Counted from the first letter of the stretch, positions 54,601-62,220 are shown. The stretch is DNA of 64,000 nt from Chitinophagaceae bacterium (GCA_947469485.1 CANIPU010000005.1:109822-173821), one strand, 5' to 3'. The notes: generated by a model from the letters alone, not told the origin. Translations and numbers: made by a program.

Positions 54601-55037
54601 GCCTGCCATTGATAAGTAAAAGGAGAACCACCATTAGCAATAGATGTAAGATTTGCTGTTGCACCAGCACAAATTAAAATTGGAACAGGATTCGTAATTG
54701 TCACAATTGGAGTAGGACAACCAACTGTAAATGAAGCAATCATACTTGTATGAATACTGCAGTGATAATTATATGTACCGACTTTATTTGGAACATAAAT
54801 AAAAGTCGTCGAACCTGAGTTGATATTCTGATTCCATGTATTTGCTCCTGCTGGAATAGTTGTTGATGTGGTTGTATGTTGGCCACTTACCCAAATCCAT
54901 TTAACAGTATCACCAAGTAATATGTTAAAACTCGTTGGTGAAAAAAAGTTGCTGTTAACAGTAATAATTTGAGTAGCTGAAAAACCATTGAAACAAAAAG
55001 CAGAAAGAATGGCGAGAAATAGAAAATGTTTTTTCAT
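51666..55037 (-). CDS. Cupredoxin-SprB repeat T9SS cargo protein
   Basis: 1123 residues. Signal peptide 1-21 (ending NGFSA), then a cupredoxin-like domain at about 24-105 with a complete type 1 copper set: His54 (GQHTTTS), Cys93, His96 and Met99 (YHCSIHTSM). Next come Ig-like modules (about 110-370), seven SprB repeats (about 370-880, such as CGNANGSIDLTVTGGTSPYS), two further Ig-like modules, and a T9SS type A sorting domain at the end (FYPNPFTNYLTVQLDEVSTI, YNVLGQKLLELKE, AGIYFLEIKVDD). It is transcribed alone and separated from its convergent neighbour by a terminator. A surface or secreted copper-binding adhesin is inferred; electron transfer is untested. Confidence 0.9.
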   Translation of the reverse strand: MKKHFLFLAILSAFCFNGFSATQIITVNSNFFSPTSFNILLGDTVKWIWVSGQHTTTSTTIPAGANTWNQNINSGSTTFIYVPNKVGTYNYHCSIHTSMIASFTVGCPTPIVTITNPVPILICAGATANLTSIANGGSPFTYQWQASTSGGSSWSNLNGATNSNYGAAGSSGTSVQYRVIVTNSCQNTGISQSVAVTIQTISIGITPNQSSVCPGSCLTLVAASTNGGTLAGTYSWSPSTGLNVSTGATVIACPPNGTTYTVTFVSSIGCSGSAYSYVGVLAPPILIGSASDYSICSGTTTQLNATGSGVINFSWTPATGLSNPSISNPIASPSATTIYTVVGTNQNGCTGLDTVKITVGAGIQLSQTHINTTCGNANGSIDLTVIGGSGGLLTYLWSNGATSQDLINISAGSYSVTVTSGSGCSNVLSTIITNIAGPALTVSHIDASCGNANGSIDLTVTGGTSPYSYQWTNGANTQDLSNLVAGTYIVTVTDANGCTSVNYAVIANSGTISLAETHINSSCGNPNGSINLTVTNGTAPYLFHWSNNATTEDLTGLIVGTYSVTVTSGLGCSGTLSVTITTTPAITLSQTHVNASCGNSNGSINLTVSPVGNYNYIWSNGASTEDISNLLAGTYYVTVYSTGTQCSAILSIIITNGNNGTLTETHVNASCGLANGSINLTVTPGGNYNYIWTNGATTQDISNLFAGTYIVTVSNSSGCSNSLTVTIIGSNTGITLSQSHLNASCNNPNGSINLTVSPTGIYNYFWSNGATTEDIVNLAAGTFTVTVYSTGTGCVSTLSVTITTTPSPVISAYAINANCGSNNGSIQTLVSGGTAPYYYIWNNNSTSSALTGLAPGTYSVTVYDANQCSGTTTAIVSSNPPTTPQASIQSGTASFCSGGNAVLVVSPLGSAYQWLKNNVNISGATNSTYTASVSGTFTCTVIYPCGSSTSNGILITKLATPTATITANGATTFCAGGSVVLNVNVQSGVTFQWRKGGISISGATNSSYTATAAGNYRCLVTKTATGCTKLSNYITITVNCKVEGLTNDNSYIFYPNPFTNYLTVQLDEVSTICVYNVLGQKLLELKEVSGEIMIGDELKAGIYFLEIKVDDELILSERIVKAE

Positions 55038-55057
55038 TGAATTTTAATTTAATGCTG

Positions 55058-55079
55058 TGCAATTTAATAGTAAATTGCA
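55058..55079. promoter_or_regulatory. Inverted repeat upstream of the cupredoxin/SprB gene
   Basis: TGCAATTTA-ATAG-TAAATTGCA is a perfect 9 bp inverted repeat with a 4-base spacer, about 20 bp before the minus-strand ATG at 55037. It could be an operator for a dimeric regulator or a 5' UTR hairpin; A/T-rich chance occurrence is also possible. Confidence 0.35.
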
Positions 55080-55150
55080 TAAACATATTCATTTAGATAG
55101 GGTTTGATTATTACGCTTTCAATAAATTTTAGGAGTAAATCCTTTTTTAT

Positions 55151-56395
55151 TTAGGCCTTCTCGAGTTCGAAAACTGTTATCTCAGGAGCTATTCCTACTC
55201 TGCCCGGATAAAAAAGAAACCCTAATCCACGGTTAACATATAATTTCTGATTGTCGTTTTCATAAAGCCCTGCCCATTGTTTATATAGCCATTGAGAGGG
55301 ACTCCATTTTATTCCCGGAATTTCAAATCCAAACTGAAACCCATGTGTGTGTCCTGAAAAGGTTGCTGCAATGTCTTTGTAATTATTATTTACCTGAGCA
55401 TCCCAATGAGAAGGATCATGAGATAGCAGTAATTTCAATTTAGCATCCTCTGAACCTTTGTACGCTTTTGCTAAATCACCATACTTTGTAAAGCCATGTA
55501 ATGCACCCCAGTTCTCTATTCCAATTAAAGCAATATCATTTCCCGGTTCTCCGATTCGGATGTGCTCATTTAATAATAATTTCCATCCTAAATCTTTGTG
55601 GAGTTCTTTAAGTTTTTCTAAATTTTGGTCTTTAGCTTCTTTTGTTTCCCATTGAAAATAATCTCCATAATCATGATTTCCAAGAATAGAATAAACGCCA
55701 AGAGGTGCTTTTATTGAACTCAGATATTCTTTAAAAGGAAGGGCCTCTTCATATCTGTCATTGACTAAATCACCTGTAAAAAATACAATATCCGCTTTTT
55801 CATTATTAACCATTTTGATGGCTCGTTCAATTGGCGTTGTGGATATGAAAGAACCGGTATGCAAATCTGATATCTGGACTATTTTCTTTCCGATAAATGC
55901 ATCAGGAAGGTTGGCCAGTTTTAATTTGATTCTATAAATTCTATAGTTAAATCCAGTCTTAACCATTCCATAAACAAAATTGAAAAGAAAGAAGCCGGAA
56001 ACAACTAAACCAGTTTGAGAAATAAATTTTAGTCTGGAAATTCCTTCTCCGGTTTTTGATGGAGTAATAGTTTGTGCAACCCATCGCACTCCTCTTAACG
56101 AATCATCGGTTAATAAAAAAACACTGATAATCAGTTTCGTAAAAAATAAAATAAAAATGGTGGCAAATAAATAAGTTCTTACTCCGGTTGGCCAGTCCTG
56201 CCATTTACTCATTGCTGATATTAAAATAACTAAAATCGTTGAAGCACTAAATCCCCAGAATAAAAAATAGGAAAACCTCTTCCAGAAAATTGAAAAAGAG
56301 GAAGAAAGCAACCGAACTGCCTGAAAGCTGTAAATATCAATCAATAAAATAATGCCAATTAAAATTAATATCGGTACGAAACGGGATTGATGCAT
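55151..56395 (-). CDS. Membrane-bound metallophosphoesterase (YkuE/YaeI type)
   Basis: 414 residues from the ATG at 56395; an upstream TTG (56416) is less likely. Three or four membrane helices occupy about 1-150. The calcineurin-like phosphoesterase domain follows with all metal motifs: QISDLHTGS, FFTGDLVNDR, ILGNHDYGD, LLLSHDPSHWD and FSGHTHGFQFGFE. Relatives such as YkuE and YaeI/LpxH-like proteins hydrolyse phosphodiesters or pyrophosphates, some on lipids. The substrate is unknown. It is divergent from the M1 peptidase gene with about 80 bp between the starts. Confidence 0.92.
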   Translation of the reverse strand: MHQSRFVPILILIGIILLIDIYSFQAVRLLSSSFSIFWKRFSYFLFWGFSASTILVILISAMSKWQDWPTGVRTYLFATIFILFFTKLIISVFLLTDDSLRGVRWVAQTITPSKTGEGISRLKFISQTGLVVSGFFLFNFVYGMVKTGFNYRIYRIKLKLANLPDAFIGKKIVQISDLHTGSFISTTPIERAIKMVNNEKADIVFFTGDLVNDRYEEALPFKEYLSSIKAPLGVYSILGNHDYGDYFQWETKEAKDQNLEKLKELHKDLGWKLLLNEHIRIGEPGNDIALIGIENWGALHGFTKYGDLAKAYKGSEDAKLKLLLSHDPSHWDAQVNNNYKDIAATFSGHTHGFQFGFEIPGIKWSPSQWLYKQWAGLYENDNQKLYVNRGLGFLFYPGRVGIAPEITVFELEKA

Positions 56396-56463
56396 GATAA
56401 TTTTTGAGAATAACAAGTTGACGATTAAAACTGTTCAATATTTTTATGAGCAAAACTCATTGT

Positions 56464-56471
56464 TACATTTG
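56464..56471 (+). promoter_or_regulatory. Bacteroidota -7 promoter element (TACATTTG) for the M1 peptidase
   Basis: Exact match to TAnnTTTG ending five bases before the ATG at 56477, which would give a nearly leaderless transcript. No -33 box is clear. It lies in the divergent gap with the metallophosphoesterase gene. Confidence 0.45.
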
Positions 56472-56476
56472 AATCG

Positions 56477-58156
56477 ATGAAAAGCGCATTCACAATAGTA
56501 TTTATTTACCTTATTATTTTTTCAGCGACTAATTCTTTTTCGCAAAATCATAAATTTTCATTAGCGGACAGTTTGCGTGGAGGACTAATTTCGCAACGAA
56601 CTTGTTACGATGTATATTATTACGATTTGTTTGTTCGGGTAAATGTGCTGAAAAAAAATATTGAAGGCACCAACAACATATACTTCCACGCTAAAGAAAA
56701 ATTTACTGAACTTCAAATTGATTTATTCAACAGCATAAAAATTACTTCTGTTCTGTTTCGTGGTGAAGAATTAAAATACAGGCGAATAGCTGATGCTGTT
56801 TTTATCACTTTCCCATTTGAACAACAACCAGGTGATACCGGCAAATTATTTATAGCTTTTAACGGAACTCCAATAAGTGCAAAAAATCCTCCCTGGGATG
56901 GCGGTTTTGTTTGGAAGAAGGATTCCAATGGTAAAGATTGGGTGGGAGTTGCTTGTGAAGGAACCGGCGCAAGTTTGTGGTGGCCTACAAAGGAATATTT
57001 AGGTGACGAGCCCGATAGTATGAAAATAACTTTTAGCGCACCTTCAGGATTAACCTGTGTAAGCAACGGAAGATTGATTAATCATTTTGATAATTCAGAT
57101 CATACAACGAACTGGATTTGGAAGGTGAGTTATCCCATTAACAATTATAATGTCACTTTCAATTTAGCAGATTATGCATTAGTGACTGATACATTTGTTC
57201 GAAGTAATGGTTCAAAGTTGTCTCTTGATTATTATGTTTTGAAAGAGAATGAATGGAAAGCAAAACAACATTTTCAGCAGGTGAAAACTATGATGGCTTG
57301 CTATGAAAAATTCTTTGGTGAATACCCTTTTGGTCGCGATGGATATAAATTAGTAGAGAGCTTTTATTGGGGAATGGAACACCAGACTGCCGTTGCTTAT
57401 GGCAATCAATATCAAAATAATAAATGGGGATTTGATTTTATAATCATTCATGAAACCGCCCACGAGTGGTGGGGTAATAATGTAAGTTGTCAGGATTTAG
57501 CTGACATGTGGATACACGAATCTTTTGCCACTTATTCAGAGGCTTTGTTTGAAGAATGTACTCGTGGGTATGATACTTCTGTAGCATATCTGTTAAATCA
57601 GAAATGGAATATTGAAGATAAGCAACCAATTATAGGACCTTATGGGGTTAATTATGAGCATGGTGATAATGACCAGTATTTTAAAGGAGCATGGATGATT
57701 CACACTTTTCGAAACATGCTGGCAAATGATGAATTGTTTTTTTCGATTCTAAAGGGAATTCAAAACCAGTTTGCTTTAAAATGCATAAATTCTGATCAGC
57801 TCATTCAGTACATTAATGGTAAATGCGGGGTTGATTATAGTTGGTTTTTTAATCAGTATCTGCATTATGCAACTGTTCCTGTTTTCACTTATAGCTTGAA
57901 ACAAAAAGGAAAGAATTTGGAACTTTATTATAAATGGAAATCTGATGTACAGGAATTTCATTTGCCCATTAAAGTAGTTTCAAATGTATCCGGAGAATTT
58001 GCCGAAAGAAAAGAGACTTTCATTAAAATATTTCCAAATACAGGTTGGCAAAAGGTTGTTATATCTGATTTAAAAGCTAAAGACTTTTTGGTTGATCAAA
58101 CGAGTGTTTATTGTAAAGTTGAATTTGTTAAAAAATTGAAAGGGATTAAACTTTGA
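56477..58156 (+). CDS. M1 family zinc metallopeptidase
   Basis: 559 residues with a signal peptide (1-22, ending TNSFSQ). The zinc site is HETAHEWWGNN (His325, Glu326, His329) with the third ligand Glu348 in MWIHESFATYSEAL, giving HExxH-x18-E. The substrate-recognition motif is GMEHQTAVAYG in place of the usual GAMEN, a known variation in exported Bacteroidota members. It is shorter than aminopeptidase N (about 870) because the large C-terminal helical domain is missing; a beta-sheet domain of about 90 residues ends the protein. It probably cleaves N-terminal residues from peptides in the periplasm or outside. Confidence 0.93.
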   Translation: MKSAFTIVFIYLIIFSATNSFSQNHKFSLADSLRGGLISQRTCYDVYYYDLFVRVNVLKKNIEGTNNIYFHAKEKFTELQIDLFNSIKITSVLFRGEELKYRRIADAVFITFPFEQQPGDTGKLFIAFNGTPISAKNPPWDGGFVWKKDSNGKDWVGVACEGTGASLWWPTKEYLGDEPDSMKITFSAPSGLTCVSNGRLINHFDNSDHTTNWIWKVSYPINNYNVTFNLADYALVTDTFVRSNGSKLSLDYYVLKENEWKAKQHFQQVKTMMACYEKFFGEYPFGRDGYKLVESFYWGMEHQTAVAYGNQYQNNKWGFDFIIIHETAHEWWGNNVSCQDLADMWIHESFATYSEALFEECTRGYDTSVAYLLNQKWNIEDKQPIIGPYGVNYEHGDNDQYFKGAWMIHTFRNMLANDELFFSILKGIQNQFALKCINSDQLIQYINGKCGVDYSWFFNQYLHYATVPVFTYSLKQKGKNLELYYKWKSDVQEFHLPIKVVSNVSGEFAERKETFIKIFPNTGWQKVVISDLKAKDFLVDQTSVYCKVEFVKKLKGIKL

Positions 58157-58172
58157 ATAAAAAATAAAAACT

Positions 58173-58859
58173 TTGAGAGCAGTCAATCCAAGAAATCGTA
58201 TTTATATACCCATTCTTATTGCAACTAATTTCTTGCCGATATATTTTTATGCAATTGGGGGCTGGACCGTATTTATGTTTTTCTATTTGTACTGGTTAGA
58301 AACAGTAATACTTTCATTCTATACTTCTTTAAAAATAATTTCAGCTTCTGGCTACTCCGGGAATGAAGAAGCACCTTCTGTAAATAGAAAAATAATTATA
58401 GCAATAAAATTTTTTATTGCACGGTTTTTATTGTTGTGTTTTTACCTTATGTTTTTAGTTGCATTTATCGGTTTCATTGGAGAAGATAAAGATGCCATGC
58501 TTAAATCGGTACTGGCAGTTGTATTTCGTGATGAGAATTTTAACATAGCCATTGCCGGTTTTGTACTTAGCCATGGATTTGATTTTATATTTAATTATCT
58601 ATTAGCCGATCAGAATAAAAAAGTAAAAGCTGAAGGATTCACCTTGTTTTTTGATGCCAGGATTATTGTTATTCATGTCTCAATTGTATTAAGTGCTTTT
58701 GCAATTACATGGTCACCCGATAATCAAATTGCCGGTCATACAATTGGTTCTTACTTAGCCCTCACAATTTTTATTGTTATAAAAACAATGGTCGATGTTT
58801 TTCATTTAGTATCACAAAACGATAAGCAATTTGAAATGCATATTCATAATAATATTTAA
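58173..58859 (+). CDS. Integral membrane protein resembling DUF6498 family
   Basis: 228 residues starting at a TTG codon: the frame has a stop at 58158 and no ATG before codon 35, which would delete the first helix. Five to six membrane helices are visible (IYIPILIATNFLPIYFYAIG, TVFMFFYLYWLETVILSFY, FLLLCFYLMFLVAFIGFIG, IVIHVSIVLSAFAITW). The early FYLYWLE motif is what recalls DUF6498. The start is 16 bp after the M1 peptidase stop, so the two are probably co-transcribed. No function is known. Confidence 0.7.
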   Translation: MRAVNPRNRIYIPILIATNFLPIYFYAIGGWTVFMFFYLYWLETVILSFYTSLKIISASGYSGNEEAPSVNRKIIIAIKFFIARFLLLCFYLMFLVAFIGFIGEDKDAMLKSVLAVVFRDENFNIAIAGFVLSHGFDFIFNYLLADQNKKVKAEGFTLFFDARIIVIHVSIVLSAFAITWSPDNQIAGHTIGSYLALTIFIVIKTMVDVFHLVSQNDKQFEMHIHNNI

Positions 58860-58917
58860 ATAGTCTGTTGAATTTTATTATTCTTGATTTTTAAAATTTT
58901 CAACTAAAATTTAAAAA

Positions 58918-59796
58918 ATGAAAGCATACATATTTCCCGGGCAAGGCGCCCAATTTGTTGGAATGGGGAAAGACCTTTACGAGAATAATTCTTTAGCAAA
59001 AGAATATTTCGAAAAGGCCAACAGCATTCTTGGCTTCCGTATTACCGATTTAATGTTCAGCGGAACTGATGAAGATTTGAAACAAACCAAGGTTACTCAA
59101 CCGGCAATATTTTTACATTCAGTAATAAAGGCATTTACCCTTGGCGAAAACTTTAAACCCGATATGGTGGCAGGTCATTCGCTTGGTGAGTTTTCAGCAC
59201 TAGTCGCAAATAAATCTTTAACTTTTGAAGATGGTTTGAAATTGGTTTCTAAACGAGCACTTGCCATGCAAAAGGCTTGTGAGTTAAATCCATCAACCAT
59301 GGCAGCAGTACTTGGTTTGGATGATTCGAAAGTCGAAGAAATTTGCGCTTCCATAACTGAACATATTGTGGTTGCCGCCAATTACAATTGTCCCGGTCAG
59401 TTAGTTATCAGCGGTTCCATTGAAGGAATAACTGTGGCATGCGAAAAATTAAAAGCAGCAGGAGCAAAGCGCGCATTAGTGTTGCAGGTTGGCGGCGCCT
59501 TTCATTCTCCGTTAATGGAACCTGCAAAAAAAGAATTAGAAGAAGCAATTAATGCAACTCATTTTTCAAATCCAATTTGCCCTGTCTATCAAAATGTAAA
59601 TGCAAAGGCAGTATCAGATCCAACTGAAATTAAATTAAACCTGATATCTCAACTCACTTCACCCGTTCGCTGGACACAAATGGTGCAGAATATGGTAGCA
59701 GACGGAGCAACCGAATTTTTTGAATGCGGCCCCGGAAATGTGCTGCAAGGGTTGGTGAAAAAAATTAATCGCGAATCGGTGACGATGGCGGTTTAA
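58918..59796 (+). CDS. fabD: Malonyl-CoA:ACP transacylase
   Basis: 292 residues. It loads malonate from CoA onto acyl carrier protein for fatty-acid synthesis. Motifs: IFPGQGAQFVGMGKDLY at 4-20, the nucleophile Ser88 in AGHSLGEFSAL, KRALAMQKAC, the catalytic His in GGAFHSPLMEPA, and FFECGPGNVLQGLVKKI near the end. Length is close to E. coli FabD (309). It is not in a fab cluster here, as fabH, fabG, acpP and fabF are absent from both sides. The gap to the next gene (107 bp) contains no clear terminator. Confidence 0.97.
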   Translation: MKAYIFPGQGAQFVGMGKDLYENNSLAKEYFEKANSILGFRITDLMFSGTDEDLKQTKVTQPAIFLHSVIKAFTLGENFKPDMVAGHSLGEFSALVANKSLTFEDGLKLVSKRALAMQKACELNPSTMAAVLGLDDSKVEEICASITEHIVVAANYNCPGQLVISGSIEGITVACEKLKAAGAKRALVLQVGGAFHSPLMEPAKKELEEAINATHFSNPICPVYQNVNAKAVSDPTEIKLNLISQLTSPVRWTQMVQNMVADGATEFFECGPGNVLQGLVKKINRESVTMAV

Positions 59797-59903
59797 CTAA
59801 AAGTTTGTTTCGTGTAAAGAAATTTTATTAAAGGCTTGTAAGTTCAATTTTTCTTTATTTCATTTGTTTCCAATCAAAAAATCTAACCACAAAAAACTTT
59901 ACC

Positions 59904-60353
59904 ATGAAAATCAAAAGTTTAATTCTCGCAGGTTTTTTTGCAATTGCAGGATTTAGTGCAAATGCAAGCAATTCATCACTTTTCAGCTACGACAAAGCAG
60001 CTGTAAATGCAAAAATGAATAATGTAAGTGCTGTTGAAACTTATGTAAACCAAAATGATGGTGTTACTGTAAGTTCATTGAATGCCGATGGTCAGCAATT
60101 AGTTGCTGCAGCAAACCTATCAGAGGAAAACAGCTTGAGTTCTTCTTTATTAGACGGACCAGCAGGTGTTCCTTCCTTTATCTGGGGTTGTGTTCTTGGA
60201 TGGATTGGAATATTAGTTGTTTATCTTGTTACTCAAGATGGTGACGAAACTAAAAAAGCACTTTATGGTTGCTTAATTGGATGGGGTTTAGGTTTCTTAT
60301 TGTACATTCTTTTTGTAGTTGTAATCTTCGGAGGAAGTTTCTTTGCGTTCTAA
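59904..60353 (+). CDS. Small exported two-helix membrane protein of unknown function
   Basis: 149 residues: signal peptide 1-21 (ending SANA), a polar region of about 60 residues, then GVPSFIWGCVLGWIGILVVY (first helix about 91-109), a short charged turn QDGDETKKALYG, and a second helix about 119-143. The pattern GxPxFxWGxxLGWxGILxVYLVT recurs in small Bacteroidota proteins that I recall only as hypothetical. It is followed at once by a perfect hairpin with a T-run (60390-60426), so most transcripts probably end there. The next ORF begins inside its last codons. Confidence 0.78.
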   Translation: MKIKSLILAGFFAIAGFSANASNSSLFSYDKAAVNAKMNNVSAVETYVNQNDGVTVSSLNADGQQLVAAANLSEENSLSSSLLDGPAGVPSFIWGCVLGWIGILVVYLVTQDGDETKKALYGCLIGWGLGFLLYILFVVVIFGGSFFAF

Positions 60354-61041
60354 GGTATTGTTTAGAATAAGTTTACTTATAATTTTTACACTGCTGTCCA
60401 AGCAAATGCTTGGACAGCAGTTTTTTAGGGTAAAGGCAGATTTTTCAATCAAAGAAACAATGAGAGATGGAAAATCAAATCTTACAATGGGAACAGTCTA
60501 TTTTGATAAAACTGCGAAGCGATTGGTTTATCAAATCAAATTTCCAGAAAAAGAAACCCTGGTGCTCACTGATTCTTTTTATTACAGATATAAGGACGGA
60601 AAAATAATAGAGCAAAAAAAAGCCGTTAATATTTTAAGCTTTTCAATATTTAACCTTGCTCTAAGTAGTAAGATGTCAAATTTTGGATTGGATGGTAATC
60701 CGGCTTTTAAATTAGTTGATGTAACAAAAGAAGACAGCTTAATTATTTCAACATGGAGCCCTGCTGTTGAGAAATTAAAAGAAATAACCGGCAATGTTTT
60801 AATCTCTCAAAAGAAAAAGCAACTATTTGGTCTGGTGTTTTTTGATAAAGACGGAAAACTTTTATCAAAGCAATTTTTTGAAGAGTATAAAAATTTTAAG
60901 GGACTTGAATTTCCGGGAATTATAACTCAAATAAATTTTCTTGACGGTAAAGAGTTTTATAAAATTACTACATTTAAGAATGTGGTTGTAAATGACATGA
61001 ATGAAAACAATATTTATAATTATTCTATTCCTGTTCAGTAG
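60343..61041 (+). CDS. LolA-like exported protein
   Basis: 232 residues from TTG 60343, which overlaps the end of the upstream gene by 11 bases; TTG 60358 is the alternative. There is no ATG before a stop at 60322 that would keep the signal peptide (RISLLIIFTLLSKQMLGQQ). The mature part has the LolA/LolB-like pattern of antiparallel strands (VKADFSIKETMRDGKSNLTM, GTVYFDKTAKRLVYQIKFPE, LVLTDSFYYRYKDGKI). LolA-type folds bind acyl chains in the periplasm. A terminator-like hairpin lies inside its signal-peptide codons. It overlaps the YidD-like gene by 41 bases. True LolA function is not shown. Confidence 0.7.
   Translation: MRSKVLFRISLLIIFTLLSKQMLGQQFFRVKADFSIKETMRDGKSNLTMGTVYFDKTAKRLVYQIKFPEKETLVLTDSFYYRYKDGKIIEQKKAVNILSFSIFNLALSSKMSNFGLDGNPAFKLVDVTKEDSLIISTWSPAVEKLKEITGNVLISQKKKQLFGLVFFDKDGKLLSKQFFEEYKNFKGLEFPGIITQINFLDGKEFYKITTFKNVVVNDMNENNIYNYSIPVQ
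60390..60426 (+). terminator. Perfect terminator hairpin inside the LolA-like signal-peptide codons
   Basis: ACTGCTGTCCAAGCA, then AA, then TGCTTGGACAGCAGT pairs over 15 bp without mismatch (about 13 bp with a realistic loop), followed by TTTTTT. It starts 37 bp after the stop of the 149-residue gene, as an intrinsic terminator should. It is also coding sequence (LLSKQMLGQQFF) of the next gene, so it could act as a conditional terminator for the downstream operon. Confidence 0.88.
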
Positions 61042-61396
61042 TTTTTTTGTTTCAGCGCAAGAGGCAGGTAACCATATTGATTTCAACCGGCTTGGATCTG
61101 CAATGGACCCGGGCATACATCATCACAAGTATAATTACAAAGGAGTTCATAGCGAGGTTGATTTTGTTTTCACCTCACTTTTTATTTTTTATAAAAGTTT
61201 TGTTTCATCGCAGGATGTTAACTCATGCACATTTATTCCTTCGTGTTCAGAATATATGATACAGGCAATAAGAAAAAAAGGAATGATTGTAGGCGCAATG
61301 GCCGGCTTTGACCGGCTAACACGCTGCAATGGCTTAAGCCCTGAAAAGTATGGGTATGATCAGGACAAACATGTTTTTATAGATCCTGTCAATTAA
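61001..61396 (+). CDS. yidD: YidD-like protein with N-terminal signal peptide
   Basis: 131 residues. Residues 1-19 form an apparent signal peptide (TIFIIILFLFSSFFVSAQ), then about 40 polar residues, then the YidD domain at about 60-125: FYKSFVSSQDVNSCTFIPSC, SEYMIQAIRKKG, and RLTRCNGLSPEKYGYD. YidD assists YidC-dependent insertion of inner-membrane proteins, and the E. coli protein lacks a signal peptide. A signal here would place it outside the cytoplasm, unless the hydrophobic N-terminus only anchors it. It overlaps the genes on both sides (41 bases upstream, one base downstream), so the locus is translationally coupled. Confidence 0.85.
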   Translation: MKTIFIIILFLFSSFFVSAQEAGNHIDFNRLGSAMDPGIHHHKYNYKGVHSEVDFVFTSLFIFYKSFVSSQDVNSCTFIPSCSEYMIQAIRKKGMIVGAMAGFDRLTRCNGLSPEKYGYDQDKHVFIDPVN

Positions 61397-62220
61397 TGAA
61401 AAGATATTTGTTTTTTGCTTCCATGTTGTTTTCAATGACTTGCAATGCGCAGAATTTATTTGACTTGCAGCATACTCAGTCATTTGCAAATTACTTATAT
61501 GAGTCAGGTCAGTTTAAGTTAGCTGCCGAAGAGTATGAACGCTGGTTGTTTTTTCAGCCGGGTAATGACACGGCATCGTTGCAATTGATGAAATCTTATA
61601 GAAAAGGTGGATTGTATTTGGAAGGAATTGCAAAAACAAAATTGCTTTTTTCAGGAAATGAAAAAATGAATGGGCTTCAATCAAAGGAGTATTCAATGCT
61701 TCTTTTATTAAACAGAAATTTTACAGTAGTCGATTCGTTTTTAAAAACAGAAACAAGTTTTTCATCTCTTGACAGAGATTATTTGTTAATGAATGAGAAT
61801 TTGTTGCAGAAAAAATGGAAAGCCGCAGAGCAGATATATTTAAATAATAGTAACCCAGATTCAAGAGCTTTTTCTCCTTATTCTATTGTATTTAAGAGTT
61901 ATAAAGAACTGCCGCACAGGTATGCCGGACTTGCAATGACCATGTCAACCATTATTCCAGGAACAGGAAAAATTTATTCCGGAGATTGGAAGGACGCATT
62001 GTTTTCAATCTTGTTAATCGGGGCATCAGGTTATCAATCATATCGCGGGTTCGAGTCAAAAGGGGTTAAGAGCGCTTATGGCTGGATATTCGGGGGATTC
62101 AGTGCTGGTTTGTATTTTGGAAATATTTATGGTTCATATAAGTCGGCTAAAGATTTTAATCACAGACATGAAAATGAATTGCTTAAAAAAGCAACTGATT
62201 TATTCAGTATTAACCTTTAA
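61396..62220 (+). CDS. TPR/membrane protein with C-terminal PGxGxxYxGD module (paralogue A)
   Basis: 274 residues. A signal peptide (1-19, ending NAQ; Cys16 could alternatively be a lipobox) precedes TPR-like helices at about 25-140 (FANYLYESGQFKLAAEEYER, LQLMKSYRKGGLYLEGI). The last 100 residues hold a hydrophobic region beginning MSTIIPGTGKIYSGDWKDAL with two or three membrane segments, similar to TM2/DUF5683-type modules. Its ATG shares one base with the YidD-like stop. The next gene encodes a related protein with the same architecture. Function unknown; a membrane-anchored scaffold is the simplest reading. Confidence 0.72.
   Translation: MKRYLFFASMLFSMTCNAQNLFDLQHTQSFANYLYESGQFKLAAEEYERWLFFQPGNDTASLQLMKSYRKGGLYLEGIAKTKLLFSGNEKMNGLQSKEYSMLLLLNRNFTVVDSFLKTETSFSSLDRDYLLMNENLLQKKWKAAEQIYLNNSNPDSRAFSPYSIVFKSYKELPHRYAGLAMTMSTIIPGTGKIYSGDWKDALFSILLIGASGYQSYRGFESKGVKSAYGWIFGGFSAGLYFGNIYGSYKSAKDFNHRHENELLKKATDLFSINL

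Noticed and set aside
62078..62167. A longer N-terminus for paralogue B
   Set aside because: The added 30 residues have no signal-peptide character and lie within the membrane-module codons of the upstream gene; the signal peptide begins at 62168 or 62174.
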